A DNA stretch of 36,716 nucleotides from a bacterium (GTDB lineage: Bacteria; Latescibacterota; UBA2968): positions 1 through 36,716 of the forward strand of contig JAPUJS010000354.1 in the NCBI GenBank assembly GCA_027296045.1. Direction: 5' to 3'. Both the position numbers and the translations under genes were made by a program. Every line of letters begins with the position of its first letter. The stretch's first letter is position 1. Below the pieces are notes generated by a model that worked only from the letters and a program-made list of their open reading frames with translations, was not told the DNA's origin and made no database searches. Below, one piece after another: positions 13,886 to 22,234 of this stretch.

Positions 13886-14023
13886 GTGAGACTTCTGAAA
13901 ACTTGCTTTTACAGAAAACGTCCGAGAAAGTCCACGCATTCATGCGTGGGATGAATCGGATTTCGTAATCGGAACACGGCGTGTTTCCGACTCGAAACCA
14001 TTATGTTTTAGGGGTTGTTTCCT

Positions 14024-14035
14024 GAACGCATGTTC
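14024..14035. promoter_or_regulatory. LexA-like GAAC-N4-GTTC box before tnpB
   Basis: GAACGCATGTTC lies within the palindrome CTGAACGCATGTTCAG (14022-14037), 15 bases before the tnpB ATG and touching a TATATTAT -10-like stretch. It matches the GAAC-N4-GTTC LexA box known from Gram-positive and some other bacteria. Whether the host LexA reads this motif is unknown. Confidence 0.4.
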
Positions 14036-14050
14036 AGTATATTATGACAT

Positions 14051-15205
14051 ATGCCACGATTTGTCCGAAAACTCAAAGTTGCGAAGACCGACCCACTCGA
14101 CCAACTTGCTCTGGCCTCGGGAGATCTGTATTCCCGCGTCGTGGTCTATTTCTGGCGCACCGTCAGAAAGAAGGGGATCTGGTTGTCTCCGAATGCCCTG
14201 ATGAAAATCTTCAAGTCTGACGATTTGCATTCTCAATCTGCTCAGGCGACCATCCAGACCTTCTGTGCTTCTCTCAAGTCGTGGCGTGTTCGCAGGAAGG
14301 TTGATCCAGAGGCAAAGCCACCGAGACGGGGCAGACGCTTTTTTAAAGTCATCTGGAAAGGCCAGGCGATCCAGTTGCGTGATGGGCAACTCATCCTTCC
14401 CAACGGCAGGGGCAATGAGCCCTATACCCTCAAGTGGCGATTCGACAAACCCAAGCAGGTCGAGATGGGTTGGAATGGCCAAAGCTACGAGCTTCGTGCT
14501 ACATACGTCACCGATGAGAGTGCCACGCAGATCTCTGGCGATGGGATAGCAGCCGTAGACCTGGGCGAGATCCACCCTGCCACCACCTTTGACAGCACAG
14601 AATCGGTGATCTATAATGGTCGTTTGCTCAGATCCAAGAAACAGTATCAGAACAAGCTCAAGGCCAGACTTGCCAGCAGAATAGACACCAAGAAGAAAGG
14701 GTCGCGGCGTTGGCGAAGGCTTGTTAAGGCAAAGAAAAGGCATCTTGCCAGTATCCAGAACCAGATACGAGATATTGAGCACAAACAATCTCGGGCACTG
14801 GTCTCCACCCTGCTCAATGCACGGGTGCAGACGCTCGTGATCGGGGATGTGCGCGATATTCGTCAAGGGTTGGATTATGGCAAACGTGCCAATCAGAAGC
14901 TCCACCAGTGGTGTCATGGTAGATTCAGGCACCTGATCACCTACAAGTGGGAAATGCTTGGCGGTGAAGTTGCGCTTCAGGACGAAGCCTACACCTCCTC
15001 TACCTGTCCCAGGTGTGAGGATCGCCATAAACCCAAAGGCCGGACATTCAAATGTCGCTGTGGTTTCTCTGCTCATCGTGACTGTGTTGGTGCAATCAAC
15101 ATCCTGCAAAAGTATCAGGGCTGCGGCCCTGTAGTCGGGGATATGGCACCCCCCTCGCGAGGTGTGAGATATCACCCACACCTCGTGTGTCGCTCGGAGG
15201 CTTGA
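14051..15205 (+). CDS. tnpB: TnpB, RNA-guided nuclease of IS200/IS605-type element
   Basis: TnpB is a transposon-encoded omega-RNA-guided DNA nuclease ancestral to Cas12. The 384-residue protein is full length. RuvC-I is AAVDLGEIHPAT (D170), RuvC-III is AHRDCVGAINI (D344), and the zinc ribbon has C319, C322, C335 and C337. The usual RuvC-II glutamate is absent: the strand reads LVIGDVRDI with Gly at 265. A glutamate occurs instead at E312 in QDEAYTSSTCPRC, as in a large cyanobacteria-like TnpB subgroup I recall. The nuclease may therefore use a relocated acidic residue, or be inactive. G exceeds C on its coding strand, unlike most neighbouring plus-strand genes. Confidence 0.9.
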   Translation: MPRFVRKLKVAKTDPLDQLALASGDLYSRVVVYFWRTVRKKGIWLSPNALMKIFKSDDLHSQSAQATIQTFCASLKSWRVRRKVDPEAKPPRRGRRFFKVIWKGQAIQLRDGQLILPNGRGNEPYTLKWRFDKPKQVEMGWNGQSYELRATYVTDESATQISGDGIAAVDLGEIHPATTFDSTESVIYNGRLLRSKKQYQNKLKARLASRIDTKKKGSRRWRRLVKAKKRHLASIQNQIRDIEHKQSRALVSTLLNARVQTLVIGDVRDIRQGLDYGKRANQKLHQWCHGRFRHLITYKWEMLGGEVALQDEAYTSSTCPRCEDRHKPKGRTFKCRCGFSAHRDCVGAINILQKYQGCGPVVGDMAPPSRGVRYHPHLVCRSEA

Positions 15206-15248
15206 AACGCCTCCGAGAATCCCACGGATTTATCCGTGGGAGTGTCAA
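15193..15248 (+). ncRNA. IS right end and predicted omega-RNA scaffold 3' part
   Basis: Two hairpins follow each other: CTCGGAGGC/GCCTCCGAG (15193-15217), whose loop contains the tnpB stop codon, and CCCACGGA/TCCGTGGG (15221-15240). In TnpB systems the omega-RNA ends at the right tip and the next 16-20 bases of flank serve as guide. Here that guide would start at 15249 and match the 3' end of the histidine kinase gene. The RNA's 5' end is not predictable by eye. Confidence 0.55.
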
Positions 15249-15250
15249 GT

Positions 15251-16720
15251 TTACTGAATCTCCGGAATCCCTTCTTTGGGCACCACAATCGTAAACGTCG
15301 TCCCTTTCTCTTTCGAAGACTCCGCCCAGATCCGCCCGCCGTGGGCTTCTACAAACAGCCGGGCAATCGTAGTTCCCAGCCCGGTACCCTTTTTGTCGCG
15401 CTTGGTGGTATTGAACTTCTCAAAAATGGTCGCGACCCGGTCCTCCGGAATCGGATCTCCCCAGTTGTGCACGCTCAACTCAACCTCTTCTCCCAAATCC
15501 CGAACTCGAACGGTAATCTCCCCCGGATCGTGTTCCAGGGCGTTCTTCACCAGATTCGCAATCGCCCGCTGGAGTTTTTGCAAATCGTGCGGCATCACAA
15601 TCTCAGGCGTTTCGCCTGCCCCGTCGTGGGGGAAAAATCGAATCCGCCCCCCCACATCGCCGCCCTCCTCTTCCGAGCCTGCCCCCAAAGCCGCATCCTG
15701 GATGGAATCGTGAACGGTCTGATAAAAATTGGTCCGAAATGGATTCAACAGGATCTTGCCCTGCTCATACTGGGAGACTTCCCGGGTCAGATCCAGCAAA
15801 TTTTCAAGCCGTTTTCCCCCTTGCCAGATCATGTTCATATACTTCAAAATGGTTTCATCCTGCTTGACCGCATCGTAGTCTTCCATCAAGATCTGGGAAA
15901 AAGCCAGAATAGGCGTCAGTGGACTCCGGAGTTCGTGCAGGATAAAAGAGTCCCACTCATCCCGCAATTCTCCCATTCGTTGCTCCAAGGCCTTGCGTTC
16001 GGAAATATCAATGGCAGACTCGATATAGAGCCGATCTTCTCCCCGGGGAACAATTCGACAATAGATCTCTACCGGCACCCGATCGCCGCCCTTGGTCAAC
16101 AGAACGGTTTCCCGGCCACTTAATTCATGCCCCCCGGCGGCCTCAATCTCTTTGTAGATTGTATCCCACAATTCTCCATGGATCCGATCAAAATCAGCCC
16201 CCATCAGTTCGCCGGGGGAATAACCAGTCAATTCACAGACCTGCCGATTCACCTGATAAATCTGCCCCGAATCCGGATCGCCAATGACCACCGCCTCCGA
16301 AATACTTTCAAACAAATTTCGATATTCCTGCTCCAGCACTTTAATCTCACGCAAGTCCCGCAACCGCATCAAAAAGTGATCCTGGCCTTCGTCTAAAATG
16401 GGCCGAAGATCCATCATCATGGGAACTTCACGGTCTTTCACATCCAAAATCGCCACCTCGGCCTCGGGCAAAGGTGTGCCGTCTTTTACTCCTGTCATTA
16501 TCACCCAAAATGTCGATCGATAGGTTTCTGACAAAACGGCATCAAAAGGCTGTCCCAACACATCGGACCGGGCACGGCCAAGCACCTCCTCGAACCGGGA
16601 ATTGGCCATTTGGATCTGTCCTTCGCCGTCGATCATCATCATGATATCGGGAGCGGAATCGAACAGGTACTGATAAAAATGTTCGGATTGTTGAAAAGAG
16701 AGGGAATCCTGCTTTCCCAA
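15251..16720 (-). CDS. PAS-PAS sensor histidine kinase
   Basis: The 489-residue protein has no membrane helix, so it is probably cytoplasmic. PAS domains span about 14-125 and 133-245; an HisKA domain follows with H262 in FILHELRSPLTPI. A HATPase domain carries the N box NLVKNALEHDPG and G box GTGLGTTIARLFVEAHGG. The start is TTG with AGGAG six bases upstream. It lies 23 bases after the LOG gene. Its stop codon is three bases from the IS right tip. No response regulator is adjacent; the single-domain regulators at 5892 and 10505 are possible partners. Confidence 0.9.
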   Translation of the reverse strand: MGKQDSLSFQQSEHFYQYLFDSAPDIMMMIDGEGQIQMANSRFEEVLGRARSDVLGQPFDAVLSETYRSTFWVIMTGVKDGTPLPEAEVAILDVKDREVPMMMDLRPILDEGQDHFLMRLRDLREIKVLEQEYRNLFESISEAVVIGDPDSGQIYQVNRQVCELTGYSPGELMGADFDRIHGELWDTIYKEIEAAGGHELSGRETVLLTKGGDRVPVEIYCRIVPRGEDRLYIESAIDISERKALEQRMGELRDEWDSFILHELRSPLTPILAFSQILMEDYDAVKQDETILKYMNMIWQGGKRLENLLDLTREVSQYEQGKILLNPFRTNFYQTVHDSIQDAALGAGSEEEGGDVGGRIRFFPHDGAGETPEIVMPHDLQKLQRAIANLVKNALEHDPGEITVRVRDLGEEVELSVHNWGDPIPEDRVATIFEKFNTTKRDKKGTGLGTTIARLFVEAHGGRIWAESSKEKGTTFTIVVPKEGIPEIQ

Positions 16721-16743
16721 AACAAACTCCTGGCACCCAGTCT

Positions 16744-17562
16744 CTAAAGGTAATTACGCTCCAACTCCGTACTCAAATAGGCAAACGCTTCTTGGGGCGA
16801 GTCCATAAACTGGAACAGTTCCAAATCTTCCTTATGGATCATGCCCCACCGGGCCATACCGGCAAAATTCAACACATCATTCCAATATTCTGACCCGTAA
16901 ATAACCATCGGAACCTTTTTTTTTGACATCTTACGAGTCTGAATCAGCGTTAATACTTCCATCAATTCGTCAAGCGTGCCAAATCCACCGGGGAAAATCA
17001 CCACGGCCTTGGCCAGATACACAAACCAGAATTTTCGCATAAAAAAGTAGTGAAATTCGAAATTCAGTTCGCGCGAAATATACGGATTGGGGGATTGCTC
17101 AAATGGAAGGCTGATATTGAGACCAACAGACTTCCCTCCCGCCTCAGACGCCCCCCGATTGGCCGCCTCCATAATGCCCGGTCCCCCACCCGAACAGACC
17201 ATAAACCGCCGTTTTCCCTTCAAACCCATCGACCACGCGGTCATCAAACGGGCCAGTTCGACCGTGTCTTCGTAATACCGCGCCAGCTTAACCCCGGATT
17301 CGGCCAGAGCGAGTTCCTGGTCGAAAGACGCCTTCCCAACATCCACCTTTTCCTGGACTTCCCGAAGGCGTTTTGCGGCCGCTTCGGCCGATTGAATCCG
17401 GGCAGACCCAAAAAACACCACCGTATCCCGCACCCCTTGCTGACGAAACCGACGCAAAGGCTCCAGATATTCCGCCAGAATCCGAATGGTCCGGGCATCT
17501 GAACTGTTTAAAAACTGGAGATTGTTATACGCCTTATCGGGGGCTTTGCGGGGATAGGACAT
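16744..17562 (-). CDS. LOG family protein (nucleoside 5'-monophosphate phosphoribohydrolase-like)
   Basis: The 272-residue Rossmann-type protein has the LOG signatures SGGGPGIMEAANRGA and PGGFGTLDELMEVLTLIQT. Family members cleave nucleoside 5'-monophosphates, including cytokinin precursors, to base and ribose 5-phosphate; in bacteria the real substrate is often unknown. It is longer at the N terminus than the smallest LOG enzymes, with a helical region of about 90 residues. No clear ribosome binding site precedes the ATG. It is the first gene of the operon with the histidine kinase. Confidence 0.88.
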   Translation of the reverse strand: MSYPRKAPDKAYNNLQFLNSSDARTIRILAEYLEPLRRFRQQGVRDTVVFFGSARIQSAEAAAKRLREVQEKVDVGKASFDQELALAESGVKLARYYEDTVELARLMTAWSMGLKGKRRFMVCSGGGPGIMEAANRGASEAGGKSVGLNISLPFEQSPNPYISRELNFEFHYFFMRKFWFVYLAKAVVIFPGGFGTLDELMEVLTLIQTRKMSKKKVPMVIYGSEYWNDVLNFAGMARWGMIHKEDLELFQFMDSPQEAFAYLSTELERNYL

Positions 17563-17683
17563 GAAGCTATGGTTCGATTCTGGAGAAGACCCAAAAATAG
17601 GAGGCCAAGTTTATTTCGGAAAATAGCCTGAATACCTCGACCTGTCAACCCATTTCTCAGTTCCAGAGAGCCCCGAAAAAGCC

Positions 17684-17712
17684 TTGCTTTTCCGCCAAAA
17701 GCATCCTACAAT
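17684..17712 (+). promoter_or_regulatory. Sigma-70 promoter of the glycosyltransferase operon
   Basis: TTGCTT (17684-17689) is followed after exactly 17 bases by TACAAT (17707-17712). Transcription would begin near 17719, before the AAAGGAGG at about 17734. It is divergent from the LOG gene, which starts at 17562. Confidence 0.65.
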
Positions 17713-17753
17713 GATAGCAATTCCAACCAACAAAAGGAGGAACCAAACTGCCA

Positions 17754-17921
17754 ATGCTATCTGCTTATGCCACCCTCTGGACCTATCCCTGGGACCTCCA
17801 CGACGAAGGTCCCGAATCTGTACTTTCCCGCTTGAAGAAAAACGTTGGTCTGCAAGCCATCCGTCTCGCTTCGGCATACCACACCTTTGATGGGTCCAAC
17901 AAGCCCTCGAGCGCCTCGTAA
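17754..17921 (+). pseudogene. 55-residue remnant of a TIM-barrel-type protein N terminus
   Basis: The ORF encodes 55 residues, including LWTYPWDLHDEGPESVLSRL and IRLASAYHTFDG. From memory this resembles the first strand and helix of an uncharacterised TIM-barrel-like family that opens with L-W-x-Y-P-W-D-L and continues to A-x-A-Y-H for several hundred residues. Here the sequence ends in a stop right after that motif. A strong AAAGGAGG lies upstream, though 13 bases from the ATG (a CTG is nearer). Its stop is one base from the glycosyltransferase start, so it may now serve as a leader ORF. Alternatively it is an unrelated small gene. Confidence 0.45.
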
Positions 17922-17922
17922 C

Positions 17923-19020
17923 ATGACCGATGTTTTGCTCGCCGTTCTCCTGGTTCTGGGCCTCCTCTATCTCTCCCTTATTTTTGCATTTGTCTTTGGT
18001 ATCTACCGGGTCCGTTGTGGTTCCGCCTCAAACACACCAGCCGTAACCGTCGTTGTCCCGGCACACAACGAAGCCGACCAGCTGCCCGCCTGTCTGGCAT
18101 CTCTGGCGGCCCAAACCTATCCCCCCGATCACACCGAAATCATTGTTGTCAACGATCGTTCCACCGATCAAACGCTTCAAGTCGCCCAGAGCTGGTCCGA
18201 TCAGTTGCCGGGGTTTCAGATCCTGTCGGTCGAGCAGCCCCTCCATGCCTGTCCCAAAAAAAACGCCCTTGCCCACGGCATTCGGGCAGGCACCGGAACC
18301 CTGATCCTGGTTACCGATGCCGATTGTCGCCCGCCCCCAGACTGGATATCCGCCACAGTCCGGTGCTTCGAACCCGAAGTAGGCATGGTCCTTGGCTTTG
18401 CGCCCCTTACCTGGGACGGGGGTTTTCTAAACGGTTTGCTTGCCCTGCAAAGCCTGGTTGTCAACGCCCTTGCCGCAGGCAGTGCCGGCGTGGGCTTCCC
18501 CCTGACCTGCTCGGGACGCAACCTGGCCTACCGGAGAACGGCTTTTGAAGAAGTAGGTGGGTTCAACGCCATCGGCCATATCCTGGGCGGAGACGATGTT
18601 CTTTTGATGCGTGAGATGGCCCATCAAACGGCCTGGCGCATCCGGTTCAATCCCGACAAAAGCGCGGCTGTGCCCTCCAATCCCCATGCCGACCGGCAGT
18701 TCCAGCGTCAGGTGCGCTATCAATCCAAGGCAATCCACGACACCACTCCGGTCTTGATTCTGGCTTTTGCTATATATATATTCCATCTACTGCTTGGCTT
18801 TGGACCCTTTTTCTTTGGGGCCAACCCATCGCTCTGGTTTGCGTGGGGTTCTATCTGGACAGCCAAGATGTTGGCCGATGGCCTCTTGTTGGGCTACACA
18901 GCCCTCCGACTTGAAAGCCCGGCGGCCCTGTGCTGGTTTCCGATCCTGGAATGCCTGCTCATCCCGTATGTTGTCGTCTTCTGTGCCCTGGGCGTTCTAA
19001 AACCTTCGAGGTGGCGCTAA
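17923..19020 (+). CDS. Membrane-bound family 2-type glycosyltransferase
   Basis: The 365-residue protein has an N-terminal membrane helix (about 3-27). A GT-A domain follows: VTVVVPAHNEADQLPACLASL, VVNDRSTDQT, TDADCRPPPDW (131-141) and GGDDVLLMREM (222-232). Two or three helices lie at the C terminus. The usual QxxRW motif appears degraded to QRQVRYQSK (261-269). It probably adds a sugar to a lipid or polymer at the inner membrane. It is directly followed by a radical SAM gene and then by a clear paralogue (20080). No good ribosome binding site is seen, consistent with coupling to the upstream short ORF. Confidence 0.85.
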   Translation: MTDVLLAVLLVLGLLYLSLIFAFVFGIYRVRCGSASNTPAVTVVVPAHNEADQLPACLASLAAQTYPPDHTEIIVVNDRSTDQTLQVAQSWSDQLPGFQILSVEQPLHACPKKNALAHGIRAGTGTLILVTDADCRPPPDWISATVRCFEPEVGMVLGFAPLTWDGGFLNGLLALQSLVVNALAAGSAGVGFPLTCSGRNLAYRRTAFEEVGGFNAIGHILGGDDVLLMREMAHQTAWRIRFNPDKSAAVPSNPHADRQFQRQVRYQSKAIHDTTPVLILAFAIYIFHLLLGFGPFFFGANPSLWFAWGSIWTAKMLADGLLLGYTALRLESPAALCWFPILECLLIPYVVVFCALGVLKPSRWR

Positions 19021-20076
19021 ATGATCTCACTCAAGCTTCTTCCCGACATCCTCATCCGGTATCGACACACCCTGACGGCCCGGCGGGTCTGGAATGTGGC
19101 CAAAGTCGGCACATCCTTCGCCCTTTCCCGTCTCTTCAAACGGGATATCCGGATGGGAAAACCCTTCATCTTGATGGTAGAACCCACCAATTTGTGCAAT
19201 CTCAAATGCCCGTTGTGCCCCTCCGGAAACGGCGGTTTGACCCGCCCCCGGGGTACGATGGCCTTCGATACATTCCAAAAGGTCTTTGAAGAACAGGCCG
19301 AAGACATCTTCCTGCTCATGCTCTGGAATCAGGGCGAACCCTTTATCAATACCCGCCTGACCGACATGGTTCGCCTTGCAACAGCCCGAAATGTACCCAC
19401 CATCACCAGCACCAACGTGCACTATATCAAAACCCGGGAAGATGCCGAAGATATTGTCGACTCGGGCCTTTCAGAACTCATTGTCTCGCTCGACGGCGTC
19501 ACTCCCGAGTCCTATGTGCAATACCGGGTTGGCGGAAACTTCGACCGGGTCCTGGACGGCATTCGTTTGCTGGTCGCGGCCAAAAAAACCCTCCAATCCA
19601 GCAGCCCGGTCATCCACCTGCAGTTTATCATTTTCAAGCACAACGAATCCGAAATCGACAAAGCCCGCCAACTCGCTCGGGACCTGGGGGTGGACCGGAT
19701 TTCGCTCAAAACCGCCCAGGTCTACACCGAAGAAGAAGCAACCACCTTTTTGCCCGAAAAACAGGAATACAGCCGATATCGCTACGACACAGACGCCCTG
19801 ACCATGAATGGCAAAATCACCAACTCCTGCCGACACCTCTGGTACAGCACCGTCGTCAACTGGGACGGCGCCGTATCCCCGTGCTGCTTCGATAAAGATG
19901 TCCACTACGGCCTGGGCAATACCCTCGATGAAACCTTTGATCAGGTCTGGTCCGGACCTGCCTACACCGATTTTCGCAACGCCATCCTCACCGACCGGGC
20001 TTCGGTGCCGATTTGCAACAACTGCTCGGAAGGTCTGAAAGGAATGTTCTACGATATTGAAATCGTAAAACCTTAA
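19021..20076 (+). CDS. Radical SAM protein with SPASM-like C terminus
   Basis: The 351-residue protein has the radical SAM cluster motif CNLKCPLC (C59, C63, C66). A 5'-deoxyadenosyl-type TIM barrel and a cysteine-rich C-terminal region follow (CRHLWYSTVVNWDGAVSPCC and ICNNC), typical of SPASM auxiliary iron-sulfur sites. Such enzymes modify peptides or sugars. There is no obvious precursor peptide beside it, and it is sandwiched without gaps between two paralogous glycosyltransferases. A sugar or lipid substrate is therefore the simpler inference. Its start directly follows the stop of the upstream gene. Confidence 0.88.
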   Translation: MISLKLLPDILIRYRHTLTARRVWNVAKVGTSFALSRLFKRDIRMGKPFILMVEPTNLCNLKCPLCPSGNGGLTRPRGTMAFDTFQKVFEEQAEDIFLLMLWNQGEPFINTRLTDMVRLATARNVPTITSTNVHYIKTREDAEDIVDSGLSELIVSLDGVTPESYVQYRVGGNFDRVLDGIRLLVAAKKTLQSSSPVIHLQFIIFKHNESEIDKARQLARDLGVDRISLKTAQVYTEEEATTFLPEKQEYSRYRYDTDALTMNGKITNSCRHLWYSTVVNWDGAVSPCCFDKDVHYGLGNTLDETFDQVWSGPAYTDFRNAILTDRASVPICNNCSEGLKGMFYDIEIVKP

Positions 20077-20079
20077 CCG

Positions 20080-21285
20080 ATGATCGACGCCATATCCATC
20101 ACCCTTCTCGTCGCGACGGGCCTCTACATCGCCATTGCCGTGGCCTTTACCCTGGGCCTGTTTCGATCCCCTGTGCGGACGGCCAGACAGGAAAACCCGC
20201 CCCCCTTTGTCTCGGTCGTCATTGCCGCACGGAACGAAGCGGATCAGATCGGTCCCTGCCTGGAAGGGCTCATTCGACAGACCTATCCTTCCGACCGATT
20301 TGAAGTCCTGGTGGTCAACGATGGATCCCAGGACCAGACCGCCCAAATTGTCTCTGACTATACAGGTCCCGAGTCTAATATTTACGGTCTCGATGTTGGA
20401 AGCGCTTTCCCTGACCTGGCGGCCAAAAAACGCCCCATGTCGGTTGGCATCGAGGCCGCCCGGGGAGACATCATTCTCACTACCGATGCCGATTGCCGCC
20501 CGCTCCCCACCTGGATTTCCGGGATGGTTGCCTGCTTCCAACCCGACGTCGGCGCCGTCATCGGATTTTCTCAGCTCAAGTTACCCGGCAGTCCCCTCAC
20601 CTTTTTCGAGCGCCTCCAGGCCCTGGATTTTCTTGCCCTGATGTCGGCAGCAGCAGGCGCAGCAAACCTGGGCGTCCCCCTGGCCGCATCGGGCCAAAAT
20701 CTGGCCTACCGCAAGACCCTGTTTGAACGCGTGGGCGGTTTTCGAGAAATCGGCCACCGCCCCTCGGGCGACGATGTCTTATTGCTTCAACTGATGCGCA
20801 AAGCCAAATCGGGGCGCATTGTCTTTGCAACCCACCCCGAAACCTTTATCAGCACCTGGCGATCCGAATCCCCCACCGGCTTCTGGCAACAACGCAAGCG
20901 ATGGGCCTCCAACGCACCGGTTCAGTTTCGCCTCAACCCTCCGTTTTTCGCCTATATCGCCTCTATTTTCTTGATCAACCTCCTGGCACCTGTGGGTCTC
21001 CTGACCGGATGGACCTGGTTTGGTGGCAATTTAGCGCTTTGCTGCTGGATCGGGAAAGCCCTTGCCGACACCCTCGTCATCTGTCGGGCAGCACGTCGAT
21101 TTGGCCGCACTGACCTGCTCTTTCTCCTCCCGGTTTGGGAATGTCTTCAAGTGCCCTATACCATTCTCATTGGCCTGGCCGGCAGCCTGGGAAGGTTTAC
21201 CTGGAAAGGCAGACAACACGCCGCACGGATTCGCCGATTTCAACATACCCACCGTGAAAGAGAACAACCCGATGCCGCAATGTGA
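20080..21285 (+). CDS. Membrane-bound family 2 glycosyltransferase
   Basis: The 401-residue protein has an N-terminal helix (about 8-27). The GT-A motifs are VSVVIAARNEADQIGPCL, VVNDGSQDQT, TTDADCRPLPTW, SGDDVLLLQLM and QQRKRWAS (the QxxRW acceptor/processivity motif). Three C-terminal helices follow. It is a paralogue of the gene at 17923; the two share DADCRP, GRNLAYR/GQNLAYR and GDDVLL phrases in the same order. It starts three bases after the radical SAM gene and overlaps the next gene by 14 bases. Confidence 0.9.
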   Translation: MIDAISITLLVATGLYIAIAVAFTLGLFRSPVRTARQENPPPFVSVVIAARNEADQIGPCLEGLIRQTYPSDRFEVLVVNDGSQDQTAQIVSDYTGPESNIYGLDVGSAFPDLAAKKRPMSVGIEAARGDIILTTDADCRPLPTWISGMVACFQPDVGAVIGFSQLKLPGSPLTFFERLQALDFLALMSAAAGAANLGVPLAASGQNLAYRKTLFERVGGFREIGHRPSGDDVLLLQLMRKAKSGRIVFATHPETFISTWRSESPTGFWQQRKRWASNAPVQFRLNPPFFAYIASIFLINLLAPVGLLTGWTWFGGNLALCCWIGKALADTLVICRAARRFGRTDLLFLLPVWECLQVPYTILIGLAGSLGRFTWKGRQHAARIRRFQHTHREREQPDAAM

Positions 21286-22234
21286 ATATGTTGGTCCCAG
21301 CGGAAACCAGTGCCCCGAATCCGTCGCCGAAGCCGATACCTACTGCTTCTGGCACGATCGAGATGCCGACAAAAATGGCCCGGAAGTCAAGCAACAGCTG
21401 GAAGACAAAGTCAAAAACCAGATCAGCCTGGAAGGCTATGAACTCTCCCATGCAAACCTCGAAGACGCCTGGCTGATTGAGGCAGATCTTTCCTATGCCA
21501 ACCTGTCTCGGGCAAACCTCAAAGACGGCCACCTGTTTGGAATCAACCTGAACGGCGCCCAGCTCTTCCGAACCAACCTGGAACACGCCAATTTAAAAGA
21601 AGCCAACCTGGAAGATGCCGACCTCCTGGGCGCTACCCTGGACGATACAGACCTGGAACGCAGTAGCTGGGGAGATAATCATGTTCTCCGCAACCACAAA
21701 GAAGCGCTCACCCTTCAGAAACACGGCGACGCAGAAGGCGCGTTTGCCAAATACCAGGAATCGGAAGACATCTACCGAAAAATTCGACGCCGCTACGAAG
21801 CCGTGGGCCTCAACGATATTGCCGGTCATTTCTTCTACGGCGAAATGTATTCCCGCCGGATGCAAATGCCCCGATTTTCGTCCGCCCGATTCTTCTCCAG
21901 GCTCTTCGACCTGCTCTGCGGCTATGGGGAAGTACCTTCTCGCATCATCGCTTCATCACTCCTCTACATCCTCTTCAGCGCCCTGATCTATTGTTTTCTG
22001 GGCATCCAGAACGGCGATCAGGTCTATGCCTTTCACCCGAATGCATCCCTGATGGAAGACATCAAGATCTTCGGCTACGCCCTCTACTTCAGCGTCGTTA
22101 CCTTCACCACCCTCGGTTACGGAGACATCTCGCCCATCGGCTTTTCCCGACCTTTTGCCGCTCTGGAAGCCTTCAACGGCATTATTCTCAATACCCTGTT
22201 CATGCTCACCCTCATCCGAAAGATGACCCGATAA
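21272..22234 (+). CDS. Pentapeptide-repeat protein with ion-channel pore domain
   Basis: The 320-residue protein has three parts. A short cysteine-histidine knuckle (C4, C14, C25, H28 in YCFWHD) comes first. Pentapeptide repeats of the A(D/N)LxxA type follow at about 53-122. A C-terminal two-helix pore module carries the potassium-type selectivity filter TTLGYGDI. Between them lies a helical, TPR-like segment (KYQESEDIYRKIRRRYEAVG). Such fusions occur in other bacteria; gating signals are unknown. The ATG at 21272 overlaps the glycosyltransferase end; a GTG at 21254 is also possible. The stop overlaps the next start (TAATG). Confidence 0.85.
   Translation: MPQCEYVGPSGNQCPESVAEADTYCFWHDRDADKNGPEVKQQLEDKVKNQISLEGYELSHANLEDAWLIEADLSYANLSRANLKDGHLFGINLNGAQLFRTNLEHANLKEANLEDADLLGATLDDTDLERSSWGDNHVLRNHKEALTLQKHGDAEGAFAKYQESEDIYRKIRRRYEAVGLNDIAGHFFYGEMYSRRMQMPRFSSARFFSRLFDLLCGYGEVPSRIIASSLLYILFSALIYCFLGIQNGDQVYAFHPNASLMEDIKIFGYALYFSVVTFTTLGYGDISPIGFSRPFAALEAFNGIILNTLFMLTLIRKMTR

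Larger units (their letters stand above)
13925..15248 (+). mobile_element. TnpB-only IS200/IS605-type (IS1341-like) element
   Basis: The element carries tnpB and no tnpA. Near the left end is a hairpin CCACGCA-TTCA-TGCGTGG (13932-13948). At the right end is CCCACGGA-TTTA-TCCGTGGG (15221-15240) followed by the tip AGTGTCAA. Subterminal hairpins and lack of terminal inverted repeats are typical. The right tip at 15248 is supported by a 17-base identical sequence at 33011-33027 that diverges just after it. The left tip is only estimated (13886-13931). Movement would need a TnpA from elsewhere. Confidence 0.75.

Noticed and set aside
14042..15181. A 379-codon open frame opposite tnpB
   Set aside because: It is the shadow of a G+C-rich coding gene; tnpB has all family motifs and the antisense product resembles nothing I know.
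19021..20076. RiPP maturase with a precursor peptide
   Set aside because: No short peptide ORF with a suitable start is seen next to it; neighbours are glycosyltransferases with almost no spacing.
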